DNA of 64,000 nucleotides, taken from the NCBI GenBank assembly GCA_045656705.1, contig JAZORR010000013.1, positions 1 to 64,000 on the forward strand, given 5' to 3'. Numbering within the stretch: position 1 is the stretch's first letter; each line of letters begins with the position of its first letter. The position numbers and the translations under genes are program-made. The notes below the pieces were generated by a model that did no database searches, was not told where the DNA came from, and saw nothing but the letters and a program-made list of their open reading frames with translations. Source of the stretch: RGIG4576 sp045656705 (GTDB taxonomy: Bacteria; Bacteroidota; Bacteroidia; Bacteroidales; Muribaculaceae). Shown here piece after piece: positions 24,411-33,982 of this stretch.

Positions 24411-27400
24411 TTAAAGAACTACCTTAGTAGCCTTGTTGCCTTGCTTCTTGATGAAGATACCCTTTTCAGGATTTTCAACCTTCACACCTTGCAAGTTGTA
24501 GTATTCAACTTCAGCTTCTTCAGCTTCTACCACTTCGATAGCAGTGCTTTCGTCAACAACGAATGCATACTTGCTTGCAGCCTTAGTAGTGAATGCTTCA
24601 GTGCGTGGAAGAGCGAAACCTCTTACAAGCTCACCTGAGTTACTTACAGCGTAGATGTTACCAGCCAAGTCCCAAGCAACGTCGTTGAAGTTTTGACCGA
24701 TACCATGGTTGATCTTAGCGATAGCAATCAAAAGAACATCACCATTTTCGTTGTGCTTGATATCGTAGATTGTGAAGTGACGATCGTTCTTAGCATATCC
24801 ACTTGATACAGCAAGTTGCTTGCCATCAGGAGATACGCGAACACCACCACCACCACGAGCAACTAAGTCTTTATATTTTTCTTCACCATTAGCATTGATG
24901 TAAACAAGACCTGGTTGAGCATCAGTTGGAGCTGCACGACCTTGGCTATACCAGATACCACCACGATCATCGTAAGATACGTTAGCACTTTGAGGAGCAA
25001 TAGTGTACTTACCTGTTAGAGCAGCGATTTGAGCAGGAACAGGAAGAGTAGCAGCAGTACCAAGAGAATATTCATCGCAGCTTACACCACTATATACAAA
25101 TGCCCAGTGGTTTGAGAAACTTGAGATAGAAAGAAGTTTCAAATCTTCGCCAGAACCCTTAACATCGAAACCAGTGTTAGCAGCACCCATATAAGCACCA
25201 TCAGTATTAGTATACTTATAAGTAGAAGCATCGAATGTCAAACCATCAAACAAAGAGTAAAGCTTATCGTTAACAGCAAGTTCTTCGAAGCTATTAGCAT
25301 ACAAGATGTAATCACCCTTATCGTTCAAACGAGTCAAGAAGATGCGACCATCTTCAGCTACGCGAACGCGGCAGAAGTCAGCAGCTTTTGTAGAACCAGC
25401 CTTTTCGTGCAATGACCAACCACCTGTGAATGCATACTTACCAGTAGCATTGTTCTTGATAGGATTGAATGCAGCGTCGAATGCATATAGACCAAGACCG
25501 CCACCATTACCACTCCAATAAGCAGAATTTGTTGTCAATTGTCCTTCAGTTACGTATACATTACCGAAAGAAGCACTTTCCATATTGTTATCAACATCAA
25601 CGCCACGTGGGTGCCAGAAGCTATAGTTACCGAAGTGCTCAATAGCAGTCTTTTCAGCACCAGCCACTTCTACAGCCCAAGTGTAAGTAGCGTAAGGAAG
25701 AGAAAGGATATCGATAGATACAGTTTGTTCGCCCTTAGCAGTAGCACCTTCAGCAGTAGCCACTTCTTCGCCAGCTTCGTTAAGAACCTTAACAGTAACA
25801 GCAGTAGCGTCAGCGTTCAAAGAGAAAGTAGCGTTCAACTTACCTTCTACCACTTCGCTCTTAAGAGCATAAGCGTATGGGTTAGCAGTACCTGCAGCAG
25901 GAGTGTAAACAGTAGTAGCAGGAGCCACGATTACAGTAGTGTTAGCGTCTACAGCAAATTCGCCAGTAGTAGCCTTACCATTTACATAAACAACACCAGT
26001 AGTTTCAACAGCTACCATAGTACCAGCAGCCACCTTAACAGCTTCAGCCAAATTAGCATATTCCTTACCTGCGATCTTAACAACAGTAGCATCAGCAATA
26101 GAAGCAGAGATGTCGAATGTTACGTTCACACCTGGATCATTGTTCATGTATACGTTGATAACATCACCATTAGCAAGAGTCCAAGTAGAGCTTGAATAGT
26201 TGGTTACATATACACCATTGTGGTAGATACCCATTGGAGCATTGTAATCAGTGGTCATAACATACATACGGAAGTTGTTTTCACCTTCATTGAACTTGAT
26301 GATGTTTTCGCCTTGAGTTAGGTAAACTGATTCGTAGTTGTGAAGGTAAGTAATTGAGCTATAGTTATAGCAAGGTTCGTCGATGATAACCTTAGCAGAG
26401 TAATCGTAAACGATTTCGTGAGCAGTGATCACGATCTTAGTGTCGTCAGCATTTAGGTAGATATTAGTACCATAAGGATCGTCATAACCATAGCTGCTTG
26501 CTTCTACACCATTTACCAATACTGAAGTGATCTTGCAACCTGCAGCCTTCTTCACCTTGATAGAAGCAGCCATTTCGCTCACTTCGATAGCGTTGTCACC
26601 AGCAACCAATGCGATAGGTTGACCATAGTAGTCAGAAACTTCTACACATTGTGGATTGTCGATAGTGATAGTAGCCTTCAAAGTACCATACTTGTGAGCA
26701 TCAAGATAGATATTAGCAGCTTCTTTCACTACGAAAGAGTATTCAGAAGAAGAAGAATAGTAATCATCTGGAGTAGTGCCGTTGATAGTGAATGCGTTGA
26801 TAGCATAGTTCATATTGTCAAGCACCAAAGTAACTTGCTTACCCATCTTCACTGTGATATTGCCTTCAGCATCAAGAGCAGCTTCGTTGCCATCAACAAG
26901 AATGCCAGTCAAAGCACCCTTAGCTTCTTCGCTTGCGAATGCTACATTAAGAGCAACGTCAACATCAGGATATTCAGTTTGGATATCAACCACGCTACCG
27001 TCGTTAACATAAAGATACCAAGTACCCCAGCTTTCAGCAACATCAACACCGTCAACAGCCACCTTATAATAAGTAACACCATAAGGAGCGCTTAGAACAA
27101 GTGGAGATTCCACTTCAGGAATGAACTTCACAGTATTAGCACCGTTTACAAGTTCGATTCTTTCGTAAGTAGAGCTTGTTTCAAGACCACCAATCTTTTC
27201 TACATTGTCAACGTTTACAGTACAAGAAGCTGTGCGAGAGTCAGCAAGAGATACTGAAGTTACAAAGTACTTCATTGAATAAGATTCGTCAGATGGGTAT
27301 TCATACAAGTAGTATGTACCATCCCAAGTGCTCGATGGAGTACCAGCTGCATTTGTAACCGACTTAATCAACGCACCAGTCTTAGGCGCAATATACACTG

Positions 27401-27590
27401 TGGTAGACTTGCCCACTTCCAATTCGAAAGTGTTGTCACCAGCAACAAGAGTTTGTTCTGACCAGTTCACTTGTACCATGACGCGTGAAGGGTCATCTAC
27501 ATTAATCGTAACAGAAGCAGCCTTTGCTGCAAATGACATTACTAATGCCATCACTGCTACCATGAAAATAGAGTACAGTTTTTTCATCAT
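24411..27590 (-). CDS. Large secreted protein, repeated beta domains plus propeller-like C-terminal half
   Basis: A 1059-aa protein with a signal peptide (to AAKA, residue 24). Residues ~25-510 hold at least five related beta-sandwich units of about 85-100 aa, each with 'v.l..G.Ntv.f....' and aromatic-rich strands. Residues ~590-660 look Ig-like (LNATFSLNADATAVTVKVLNEAGEEV). Residues ~665-1000 contain stretches like GVDVDNNMESASFGNVYVTEG, RVRVAEDGRIFLTRLND and DVAWDLAGNIYAVSNSGELV, resembling NHL/beta-propeller blades. The last ~30 residues (VEYYNLQGVKVENPEKGIFIKKQGNKATKVVL) are a short T9SS type sorting tail. Start may be either of two adjacent ATGs. No enzyme motif seen. Confidence 0.8.
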   Translation of the reverse strand: MMKKLYSIFMVAVMALVMSFAAKAASVTINVDDPSRVMVQVNWSEQTLVAGDNTFELEVGKSTTVYIAPKTGALIKSVTNAAGTPSSTWDGTYYLYEYPSDESYSMKYFVTSVSLADSRTASCTVNVDNVEKIGGLETSSTYERIELVNGANTVKFIPEVESPLVLSAPYGVTYYKVAVDGVDVAESWGTWYLYVNDGSVVDIQTEYPDVDVALNVAFASEEAKGALTGILVDGNEAALDAEGNITVKMGKQVTLVLDNMNYAINAFTINGTTPDDYYSSSSEYSFVVKEAANIYLDAHKYGTLKATITIDNPQCVEVSDYYGQPIALVAGDNAIEVSEMAASIKVKKAAGCKITSVLVNGVEASSYGYDDPYGTNIYLNADDTKIVITAHEIVYDYSAKVIIDEPCYNYSSITYLHNYESVYLTQGENIIKFNEGENNFRMYVMTTDYNAPMGIYHNGVYVTNYSSSTWTLANGDVINVYMNNDPGVNVTFDISASIADATVVKIAGKEYANLAEAVKVAAGTMVAVETTGVVYVNGKATTGEFAVDANTTVIVAPATTVYTPAAGTANPYAYALKSEVVEGKLNATFSLNADATAVTVKVLNEAGEEVATAEGATAKGEQTVSIDILSLPYATYTWAVEVAGAEKTAIEHFGNYSFWHPRGVDVDNNMESASFGNVYVTEGQLTTNSAYWSGNGGGLGLYAFDAAFNPIKNNATGKYAFTGGWSLHEKAGSTKAADFCRVRVAEDGRIFLTRLNDKGDYILYANSFEELAVNDKLYSLFDGLTFDASTYKYTNTDGAYMGAANTGFDVKGSGEDLKLLSISSFSNHWAFVYSGVSCDEYSLGTAATLPVPAQIAALTGKYTIAPQSANVSYDDRGGIWYSQGRAAPTDAQPGLVYINANGEEKYKDLVARGGGGVRVSPDGKQLAVSSGYAKNDRHFTIYDIKHNENGDVLLIAIAKINHGIGQNFNDVAWDLAGNIYAVSNSGELVRGFALPRTEAFTTKAASKYAFVVDESTAIEVVEAEEAEVEYYNLQGVKVENPEKGIFIKKQGNKATKVVL

Positions 27591-27870
27591 TTATATTATT
27601 TAAAAGTTAAAAAAATATCCGATAATATCTCTGCTTATGATTTTTGGCACTAATCAAATGATAATCACATCCGTATAGTTACGAAAAATCACGCAAATAT
27701 ACAAGAAAAATATAATACTATAATAATATTCATAAAAGTTTTTAGCAAAAAAGATGCTTTTTTCTTTGATTCTCTCTTTTTTGAGGTAGTTTAGCGACAA
27801 TTTATAAGTAAATACAACTTCATAGGGGTGTATAAATTACATTCTTTTGAGAGCTATGTGAAATGTTAAT

Positions 27871-27901
27871 TTTGTCATCTCACGATAATTTATTACTTTT
27901 G
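27871..27901 (+). promoter_or_regulatory. Promoter of the EEP-family gene
   Basis: TTTG (27871-27874), a 19-nt spacer and TACTTTTG (27894-27901) match the consensus. Transcription would begin around 27908, giving a ~22-nt leader. The remaining 27591-27870 gap is AT-rich and holds a possible TATATTTG box (27701-27694) for the divergent gene. Confidence 0.75.
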
Positions 27902-27930
27902 ACACAAAATACTATTATCACTTATTATTT

Positions 27931-28974
27931 ATGAAAAAATTTAACATTATTGCGATTTTAGCTTTCATCCTTTTAGGACTGACAGCGAATGCTCAACAAA
28001 AAAAGTATCAAGTGTATGGAGCGGCTTTCTACAACCTTGAAAACCTCTTCGATACTATCAACAATAATGGCAAGTATGACCTTGAGTTCTCACCTGCAGG
28101 TGCTCGCCAATGGAATGCCGAGAAATATTGGGCAAAAATGGAGAATATGGCAAAGGCAATCAGCCATTTCACTACTCAAGCCACACCTAAAGGCCCTGCC
28201 GTGATAGGTGTGAGCGAAATAGAGAATATCACCGTGCTCGAAGACTTGGTGAAGCATCCTCTACTTAAAGATTGGAAACTACAAATCGTGCATCACGATA
28301 GTCCCGACCGAAGAGGTGTGGATGTGGCTATGCTTTACAATCCTCGCTTCTTTAAGGTGCTAAATGTGACTAATGCCACTGTGAAGGTGGAAGGAAAGGA
28401 TTACTTCCGCACTCGCGACCAGATGTGTGTGACCGGACTTATGGGTGGCGACAAGGTGAGTGTAATCATCAACCACTGGCCATCGCGTAGTGGTGGCGAA
28501 GAGGGCTCACGACCATTGCGTGCAGCAGCTGCTCATAGAGTGAAACTCACTGTGGATTCACTTCTTAACGACGATCCTAATCAAGGTATCATCATCATGG
28601 GCGACCTCAACGACGACCCATTCAACGAAAGTGTGGCTAAGGTGCTTGGAGCAAAGAAGAACAAGAAAAAGGTGGGCAAGGGCGAACTTTACAATCCTTG
28701 CTGGAATATGCTCGACAAAGGTATCGGTTCGCTTGCTTACAAAGGAAACTGGAACTTCTTCGACCAAATCATCATTTCAGATTATTTCTTAGATGATAAA
28801 GACTCTGGAAAACTATCTTATTTCAAGACAAGTGTGCTAAACTTTGATTTCCTTATCAATCAAAGTGGACAATATAAGGGCTATCCTCACCGCACATTCT
28901 CGGGTGGTGCATTCCTCAACGGATATAGCGACCACTTCCCTGTAGAATCATACTTCGTGAAGAAGGTGAAATAA
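27931..28974 (+). CDS. Secreted endonuclease/exonuclease/phosphatase (EEP) family protein
   Basis: A 347-aa protein with a signal peptide (ending NAQQK, residue ~22), therefore periplasmic or secreted. EEP motifs are in order: AFYNLENLFDT (N-term Asn), GVSEIEN (metal Glu), VINHWPSRSGG, GDLNDDPFN (Asp/Asn pair), and SDHFPVESYF (catalytic Asp-His) at the end. In Bacteroidales this family is widely exported and may hydrolyse nucleic acids or phosphoesters; no specificity can be read. It is convergent with the U32 gene and separated by a shared terminator. Confidence 0.9.
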   Translation: MKKFNIIAILAFILLGLTANAQQKKYQVYGAAFYNLENLFDTINNNGKYDLEFSPAGARQWNAEKYWAKMENMAKAISHFTTQATPKGPAVIGVSEIENITVLEDLVKHPLLKDWKLQIVHHDSPDRRGVDVAMLYNPRFFKVLNVTNATVKVEGKDYFRTRDQMCVTGLMGGDKVSVIINHWPSRSGGEEGSRPLRAAAAHRVKLTVDSLLNDDPNQGIIIMGDLNDDPFNESVAKVLGAKKNKKKVGKGELYNPCWNMLDKGIGSLAYKGNWNFFDQIIISDYFLDDKDSGKLSYFKTSVLNFDFLINQSGQYKGYPHRTFSGGAFLNGYSDHFPVESYFVKKVK

Positions 28975-28999
28975 TAGGTGAGATAAATATATAAATAAA

Positions 29000-29038
29000 A
29001 ACCGCTTGATTTACATTGATTTGTAGTATCAAGCGGTT
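29000..29038. terminator. Bidirectional terminator between EEP and U32 genes
   Basis: AACCGCTTGAT (29000-29010) pairs with ATCAAGCGGTT (29028-29038) over 11 bp. There is an A-run on the left and a short T-run on the right. Confidence 0.85.
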
Positions 29039-29059
29039 TCTTGTTTGTATGCGTGGAGA

Positions 29060-30337
29060 TTACTTTATTTCGCGATGTTCGCCAAGATTTAGTTCCTCTA
29101 CATTTTTCCATAGGAACATCTTGTCGCTCGGACGTATCTTGTCGGCAATCTTGATAGAGAAGCGTTGTCCCTTTTTCGCCATTTCTACCGGCTGCAAGTC
29201 TACGCGAATCTCTTCGATTTTGGCAGGAACAGCACCAGTGGTAGGTCCTGTAATGAACACTTCGTCGCCCACATGGAGTTCGCCCGATTCCATTTGGAAT
29301 TCTGCTACGCCGATTTTTGAGAAATAACGAATGCCTTTGGCAATGTACACCTTGATTCTTGTAGCCGAAGATCCGTATTTTGAAGTCCATTCGCCAAGTC
29401 GTTGGCCAAGGTAATATCCGTCCCAGAAACCACGATTGAATATTGTGGTAAGTCGAGCATCCCAATCGGCCACTTTTTCATCGGTGAAAGTGCCCTCGAT
29501 GTAGGAATTGATAGCCTCATTGTAGCAGCTCACTGCAGTGCGCACATATTCTGGTCCACGCGCACGACCTTCAATCTTGAACACACGCACTCCGGCATCT
29601 ATCATCTTATTCATGAAGTGGATGGTCTTCAAGTCGTTAGGCGACATGATGTATTTGTTTTCGATATCGAGTTGTTCGCCAGTGTCGCGATCGGTAACGG
29701 TGTAGGCTCGACGACATATCTGTCCACAAGCACCACGATTGGCACTGCGATTCATTTCGTGCAAACTCATATAGCACTTACCCGACACAGCCATACATAA
29801 TGCTCCGTGGCAGAACATCTCAATACGCACCAATTCGCCGTGAGGTCCACGAATGTCATCGTTGATGATAGTTTGGTGAATGTTGTACACTTGCTCGAGA
29901 TTAAGTTCTCGCGCAAGCACCACTACATCGGCATATTGAGCATAGAAACGCACTGCTTCGCTATTTGAGATATTCACTTGAGTAGAAATGTGTACCTCTA
30001 CACCAATACTGCGTGCATAAAGTATCGCCGCCATATCACTTGCAATGATAGCCGACAATTTAGCCTCCTTAGCAGCATCGATGATTTTACGCATCATCTC
30101 AAGGTCGTTGTCGTAAATCACTGTGTTCACAGTAAGATAACTTTTCAAGCCATTTTCGTGGCAATACTCGGCAATCTTATGCAGGTCGTCGATAGTGAAG
30201 TTATTAGCCGAATTAGAACGCATATTCAGCCCCTCGATGCCGAAGTAAATGGCATCGGCACCACCTTGCACGGCAGCCACAAGCGACTCATACGAGCCCA
30301 CAGGCGCCATTATCTCAAAATCTTTTCTTTCCATCAT
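29060..30337 (-). CDS. U32 peptidase-family protein (TrhP/YegQ-like)
   Basis: A 425-aa cytoplasmic protein. Start sequence KDFEIMAPVGSYESLVAAVQGGADAIYFG is the family N-terminus. FCHGALCMAVSGKCYMS (around 170-190) with RGACGQICRR supplies the conserved cysteines, probably a metal/cluster site. The C-terminal third has a beta-barrel-like region (VGDEVFITGPTTGAV). Characterised TrhP/YegQ proteins take part in prephenate-dependent tRNA 5-hydroxyuridine formation; other members act as collagenase-like proteases, and sequence alone favours the tRNA role. Start may be 30337 or the next ATG at 30334. Confidence 0.9.
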   Translation of the reverse strand: MMERKDFEIMAPVGSYESLVAAVQGGADAIYFGIEGLNMRSNSANNFTIDDLHKIAEYCHENGLKSYLTVNTVIYDNDLEMMRKIIDAAKEAKLSAIIASDMAAILYARSIGVEVHISTQVNISNSEAVRFYAQYADVVVLARELNLEQVYNIHQTIINDDIRGPHGELVRIEMFCHGALCMAVSGKCYMSLHEMNRSANRGACGQICRRAYTVTDRDTGEQLDIENKYIMSPNDLKTIHFMNKMIDAGVRVFKIEGRARGPEYVRTAVSCYNEAINSYIEGTFTDEKVADWDARLTTIFNRGFWDGYYLGQRLGEWTSKYGSSATRIKVYIAKGIRYFSKIGVAEFQMESGELHVGDEVFITGPTTGAVPAKIEEIRVDLQPVEMAKKGQRFSIKIADKIRPSDKMFLWKNVEELNLGEHREIK

Positions 30338-30355
30338 TTATTAAATAATCCTCTG

Positions 30356-30394
30356 CAAAGATACAACATATATCAGAAAGATTGCGTAATTTTG
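30356..30394. promoter_or_regulatory. Divergent -7 boxes for the U32 gene and legB
   Basis: Minus strand: TATCTTTG (30363-30356), 19 nt from the U32 start. Plus strand: TAATTTTG (30387-30394), 19 nt before the legB start. Neither has a convincing -33 partner. Confidence 0.5.
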
Positions 30395-30413
30395 TAGAAA
30401 TTAGATATAGAAT

Positions 30414-31391
30414 ATGAAAAAGGTATTGGTTACAGGTGCCGATGGGTTCATCGGATCACATCTTGTGGAACTTCTTCTAAGCGAAGGATATGAAGTGCGT
30501 GCATTGAGCGTTTATAACTCGTTCAACTATTGGGGCTGGCTCGAAGGTATGCATCACCCTAATCTTGAGGTGGTGTGTGGCGATGTGCGCGATCCTAATT
30601 ATTGCCGTGAGATAATGCGTGGATGCGACACTGTGCTACACTTGGCTGCTCTTATTGCTATTCCTTATAGCTACGTGGCTCTTGATAGTTATGTAGACAC
30701 AAATATCAAAGGTACGCTCAATATCTGCCAAGCGGCTCGCGACCTTGGAGTGGAACGCGTGCTGGTGACTTCTACGAGCGAGGTGTATGGCACTGCTCAA
30801 TATGTGCCTATCGACGAAAAGCACCCTCGCCAACCACAATCGCCATACTCGGCTACCAAGATTGGTGCCGATGCCATAGCTATGAGTTTCTACAACGCTT
30901 TCAATCTGCCTGTGGTGATAGCTCGTCCGTTTAATACTTACGGACCTCGCCAATCGGCTCGCGCTATCATCCCTACCATTATCACGCAGATAGCTAATGG
31001 AGCGAGAGAGATAAAGGTGGGCGACCTCACCCCTACTCGCGATTTCAACTATGTAAAAGATACTTGCCGTGGTTTCCTTGCTCTTGCAAAGGCTCCAGGC
31101 ATTGAGGGCGAAGAAATAAATATTGCCACTAATTCAGAAATCTCAATGGAGGATACTCTGAAGACTATTGCTCGCTTGATGGATGCCGATGTGAATTGGG
31201 TGCAAGATCCCGATCGTATTCGTCCGTCGAAGAGTGAGGTGTTCCGTTTGTGGGGCGATAATACTAAAATCACTACGCTCACCGATTGGCGTCCGCAATA
31301 TAGCATAGAACAAGGTCTTGCCGAAACCATTGAGTGGTTTACCAAGAAGGAAAACTTGGCCAAATATAAGGCGAACATCTACAATAAGTGA
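30414..31391 (+). CDS. legB: NAD-dependent sugar-nucleotide 4,6-dehydratase (LegB-like)
   Basis: A 325-aa extended SDR enzyme. The Rossmann motif GADGFIGSH (8-16) binds NAD(P). Catalytic residues are in TSTSEVYG (119-126) and Tyr145-X3-Lys149 (YSATK). NYWGWL near residue 39 is typical of the GDP-GlcNAc 4,6-dehydratase group that starts legionaminic acid synthesis. It is followed after 13 nt by a NeuD-like acyltransferase gene, but the LegC aminotransferase that should use its product is absent here. Alternative: another GDP/UDP-sugar dehydratase of the same family. Confidence 0.82.
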   Translation: MKKVLVTGADGFIGSHLVELLLSEGYEVRALSVYNSFNYWGWLEGMHHPNLEVVCGDVRDPNYCREIMRGCDTVLHLAALIAIPYSYVALDSYVDTNIKGTLNICQAARDLGVERVLVTSTSEVYGTAQYVPIDEKHPRQPQSPYSATKIGADAIAMSFYNAFNLPVVIARPFNTYGPRQSARAIIPTIITQIANGAREIKVGDLTPTRDFNYVKDTCRGFLALAKAPGIEGEEINIATNSEISMEDTLKTIARLMDADVNWVQDPDRIRPSKSEVFRLWGDNTKITTLTDWRPQYSIEQGLAETIEWFTKKENLAKYKANIYNK

Positions 31392-31404
31392 GAAATTAGG
31401 AGTT

Positions 31405-32043
31405 ATGAGTGAGAGGAGATTGATACTTGTGGGTGGTGGTGGTCACTGCAAAGCAGTGATAGATGTGGCTGTGTCGGCAGGTAGAAATGTTTACGGCATA
31501 CTCGACAACAATATAGCCATCGGCACTACAGTTCTTGGCGTGCCTGTGATAGGTGGTGACGACGATATAGCTTCTGTGGCTAATGAAAACACCGAGTTCG
31601 TCATCACTGTAGGACAAATCAAGAGTTCTTCCATTCGTCGCTCAATCGCCGATAGAATAAGACTTGCAGGTGGCAAATTAGCCTCACCTCTCATAGCAAG
31701 CACTGCTCACATAGCCATAGGTGCTGAGATAGGAAAAGGCTCTGTGGTGATGCACAATGCTGTAATAAACTCTGATGCTAAAATAGGCGAAAACTGCATA
31801 ATCAACACAGGTGGCATTGTGGAACACGACTGCACGGTGGGCGATTTCGTGCATATCTCTACTGGAGCTATCGTAAACGGAATGAGCCATATAGGCAACG
31901 ATTGCTTCGTGGGTAGTCACGCCACTGTGGCAAATGTGGTGAAGGTGGCACAGGGTTGCATAATAGGCACTGGTGCTGTGGTGATAAAAGATATTGCAGA
32001 ATTAGGCACATACTGCGGTGTTCCCGCCAAAAAAATGAAATAA
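31405..32043 (+). CDS. neuD: NeuD-family sugar O/N-acyltransferase (LegH-like)
   Basis: A 212-aa acyltransferase from the ATG at 31405, 13 nt after legB; a longer overlapping reading from 31318 has a non-homologous N-terminus and was rejected. Residues ~5-85 are a small Rossmann-like domain (LILVGGGGHCKAVIDVA). From ~90 on, hexapeptide repeats form a left-handed beta-helix (IGAEIGKGSVVMHNAVINSDAKIGENCIINTGGIVEHDCTVGD) with the acceptor His in VEHDC. It ends GVPAKKMK, as the family does. It would acetylate either the 4-amino sugar of legionaminic acid or a sialic-acid hydroxyl; the choice cannot be made from sequence. The immunity island starts 4 nt after its stop. Confidence 0.85.
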   Translation: MSERRLILVGGGGHCKAVIDVAVSAGRNVYGILDNNIAIGTTVLGVPVIGGDDDIASVANENTEFVITVGQIKSSSIRRSIADRIRLAGGKLASPLIASTAHIAIGAEIGKGSVVMHNAVINSDAKIGENCIINTGGIVEHDCTVGDFVHISTGAIVNGMSHIGNDCFVGSHATVANVVKVAQGCIIGTGAVVIKDIAELGTYCGVPAKKMK

Positions 32044-32047
32044 AGTT

Positions 32048-32593
32048 GTGGAAAAGAAATTTTTTAGATTAGTTACTAATGCTTATGATAATGTAGGTGG
32101 TTTATTGTATGCTCCCAAAGGAGTTTATAGATTAGCAGTTGACGGAGAACCTGTGAAAAATTGGGAAAATATAATCATGAAATTAAAGGATGGGTTATAT
32201 ACTGATTTTAGTTCTTGCGTAGGTGGTGCCAATCTCGTTAGTATTGAGTTTAAGGAAGTTGTTGAGAAATTTATACCAAATGATTATCCTCTTGAATTTC
32301 TTCCTGTAAAAGCAGAAAGTGAAAAATATGGTAATCGCACATATTACATAATGCATTTTAAGAAAATATTTGATGTAATTGACAAGAAACATACTGTATA
32401 TGTTGATGGAACCGATTGTGTAATAAAAGTGTGCTTAGATTATCAAAAATGTAAAGATTTACACATATTTAATACACAACCGGCAATAAACGATGTTATT
32501 GTGTCGGGAGAATTACGTCGAATGTTACGAAAATATAAACTTGATTTAGGCTTTATTTTTCATGAGTTACCATATTATGATTATGGAAAATAA
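32048..32593 (+). CDS. Imm11/DUF1629-like putative immunity protein
   Basis: A 181-aa soluble protein beginning with GTG 4 nt after neuD. The C-terminal third (INDVIVSGELRRMLRKYKLDLGFIFHELP) resembles the closing helix of Imm11/DUF1629-type immunity proteins; the assignment is from recall and is tentative. Base composition is markedly more AT-rich than neuD and neuB, consistent with transfer. No toxin gene is beside it. It leads a run of similar orphan genes. Confidence 0.5.
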   Translation: MEKKFFRLVTNAYDNVGGLLYAPKGVYRLAVDGEPVKNWENIIMKLKDGLYTDFSSCVGGANLVSIEFKEVVEKFIPNDYPLEFLPVKAESEKYGNRTYYIMHFKKIFDVIDKKHTVYVDGTDCVIKVCLDYQKCKDLHIFNTQPAINDVIVSGELRRMLRKYKLDLGFIFHELPYYDYGK

Positions 32594-32608
32594 CGATATT
32601 TTAAAATT

Positions 32609-33397
32609 ATGGCAAAACGAGTGATTATAAATAAGGGTGATATATTCTGTGTTGAAATAGAGGGAAAATACAAAAGTTATTTCCAATTTTTAGATAAAGA
32701 TGTCAATTTATTGAATAGTAACGTTATAAGAGTTTTTAAAACACGTTATCCATTAGATTATGAGCCTATTCTTGCTGAAATAGTACAAGATGATGTGCTT
32801 TTTTATACGCATACATTTATAAGGGTTGGATTAGATTATAACGCTTGGTATAAGATAGGTAGATTAAAACAGGAAGAACCTTATAATCTTACAAATGTAA
32901 AATTTGGAACTTTTTGTGAAACGAGATTAAAGCGAGATAATGGCATTTTAGAATTTATAACTGTCAGTCCTTTAGAGAATTGGACTACGTGGTATGTTAA
33001 CGGAGAATATGAATGTGATGTTGATTTAATGACTGAAGATATAGAGATATTGGAACTTGGTGGAGTTATGCCATATTCACATGTTCTGTATAGAATCGAA
33101 TATGGTTATTATCGTTCTTGGTCTAAAGAATATGACATTATCAAGCGACGTCCGATAGCGGGGGTGAATAGCTACACGAAGCGCGAAATTGACGGAAACG
33201 AGTGCTATTTTCATTTTATCGGTGAGGATATTTATTGCGAGATTATTGTAACGCCACAGGGTGTAATCAAGCTTACTCAGGAAGAGCCCGAAAAGGACGG
33301 TTGCACATTCCACGCCCGCAAGTTCTGGGAAATCAACTGGAAATACCGAGACCACATCACCGCAGAGGGCTTTGAAGAGATGTGGAATAAAAACTAA
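32609..33397 (+). CDS. Imm26-like immunity protein, copy 1
   Basis: A 262-aa soluble protein. The start, KRVIINKGDIFCVEIEGKYKSYFQFL..., is like the Imm26 family (small beta-barrel proteins that neutralise polymorphic toxins); assignment from recall. It is clearly paralogous to the gene at 34433: N-termini are about 60% identical by eye, the middle (about 90-155) diverges, and the C-terminal ~85 codons are close to identical in DNA over their first 130 nt. The 5' two-thirds are AT-rich while the 3' end is nearer genome composition. No cognate toxin nearby. Confidence 0.6.
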   Translation: MAKRVIINKGDIFCVEIEGKYKSYFQFLDKDVNLLNSNVIRVFKTRYPLDYEPILAEIVQDDVLFYTHTFIRVGLDYNAWYKIGRLKQEEPYNLTNVKFGTFCETRLKRDNGILEFITVSPLENWTTWYVNGEYECDVDLMTEDIEILELGGVMPYSHVLYRIEYGYYRSWSKEYDIIKRRPIAGVNSYTKREIDGNECYFHFIGEDIYCEIIVTPQGVIKLTQEEPEKDGCTFHARKFWEINWKYRDHITAEGFEEMWNKN

Positions 33398-33432
33398 AAA
33401 CTATCATTTATTTCTAAATTTTGTAAAATAAT

Positions 33433-33873
33433 ATGGAAGCGTATTTTGAAGATGATATGGAAGAAAAACTAATGGTGAAATTGTTAACTGACGTTTTCAA
33501 AAAATTACCGCCAGATTCGTATCTATGTGTAGATATTTTATTTGATTTCGTTTTTAAAGATGGTTTTCTTCCTAAACTGAATCAAGTAAAGGAAGAGATG
33601 ATAGGTCATCAAGGATTTTGTTGTTTTAAATTTAAGTTAACTCCTGATTGTGTTGACTATCTTATAGAATCGTTGGAAGAGGATAACTTATTAGTAAATT
33701 ATTTGTGCCATTATATGGTAATAAATGGGACTGAGGTGTTGCTAGACGCTTATGATCAAACGTTGATAACGGTTAGAGAAGATTTTAATATCTCACAAGA
33801 TTTTATCCAAGAATGTAGTAAATATGAAATCTACATATCTACAGAAGATAAAATCACTTCTACCTTTAATTAA
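33433..33873 (+). CDS. Acidic protein of unknown function in the immunity island
   Basis: A 146-aa acidic protein (MEAYFEDDMEEKLMVKLLTDVFKKLPPDSYLCVDILFDFVFKDG...), unrecognised. Its position between two Imm26-like genes, AT-rich composition and lack of signal peptide suggest another orphan immunity gene. From 33874 to 33982 nothing is coded. Confidence 0.5.
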   Translation: MEAYFEDDMEEKLMVKLLTDVFKKLPPDSYLCVDILFDFVFKDGFLPKLNQVKEEMIGHQGFCCFKFKLTPDCVDYLIESLEEDNLLVNYLCHYMVINGTEVLLDAYDQTLITVREDFNISQDFIQECSKYEIYISTEDKITSTFN

Positions 33874-33982
33874 TTTGTGTTTGACAATATCTGAATCAAG
33901 GCAATGTTGTATCACTATATACCTATTATACCGGGATTTTTTGAGAAGTTAAAAGGAAATTATTAATCTAAATATATTTAAT

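Noticed and set aside
31318..31404. Longer N-terminus for the NeuD-like protein
   Set aside because: The extra residues overlap legB in another frame; the family begins at the ATG at 31405.
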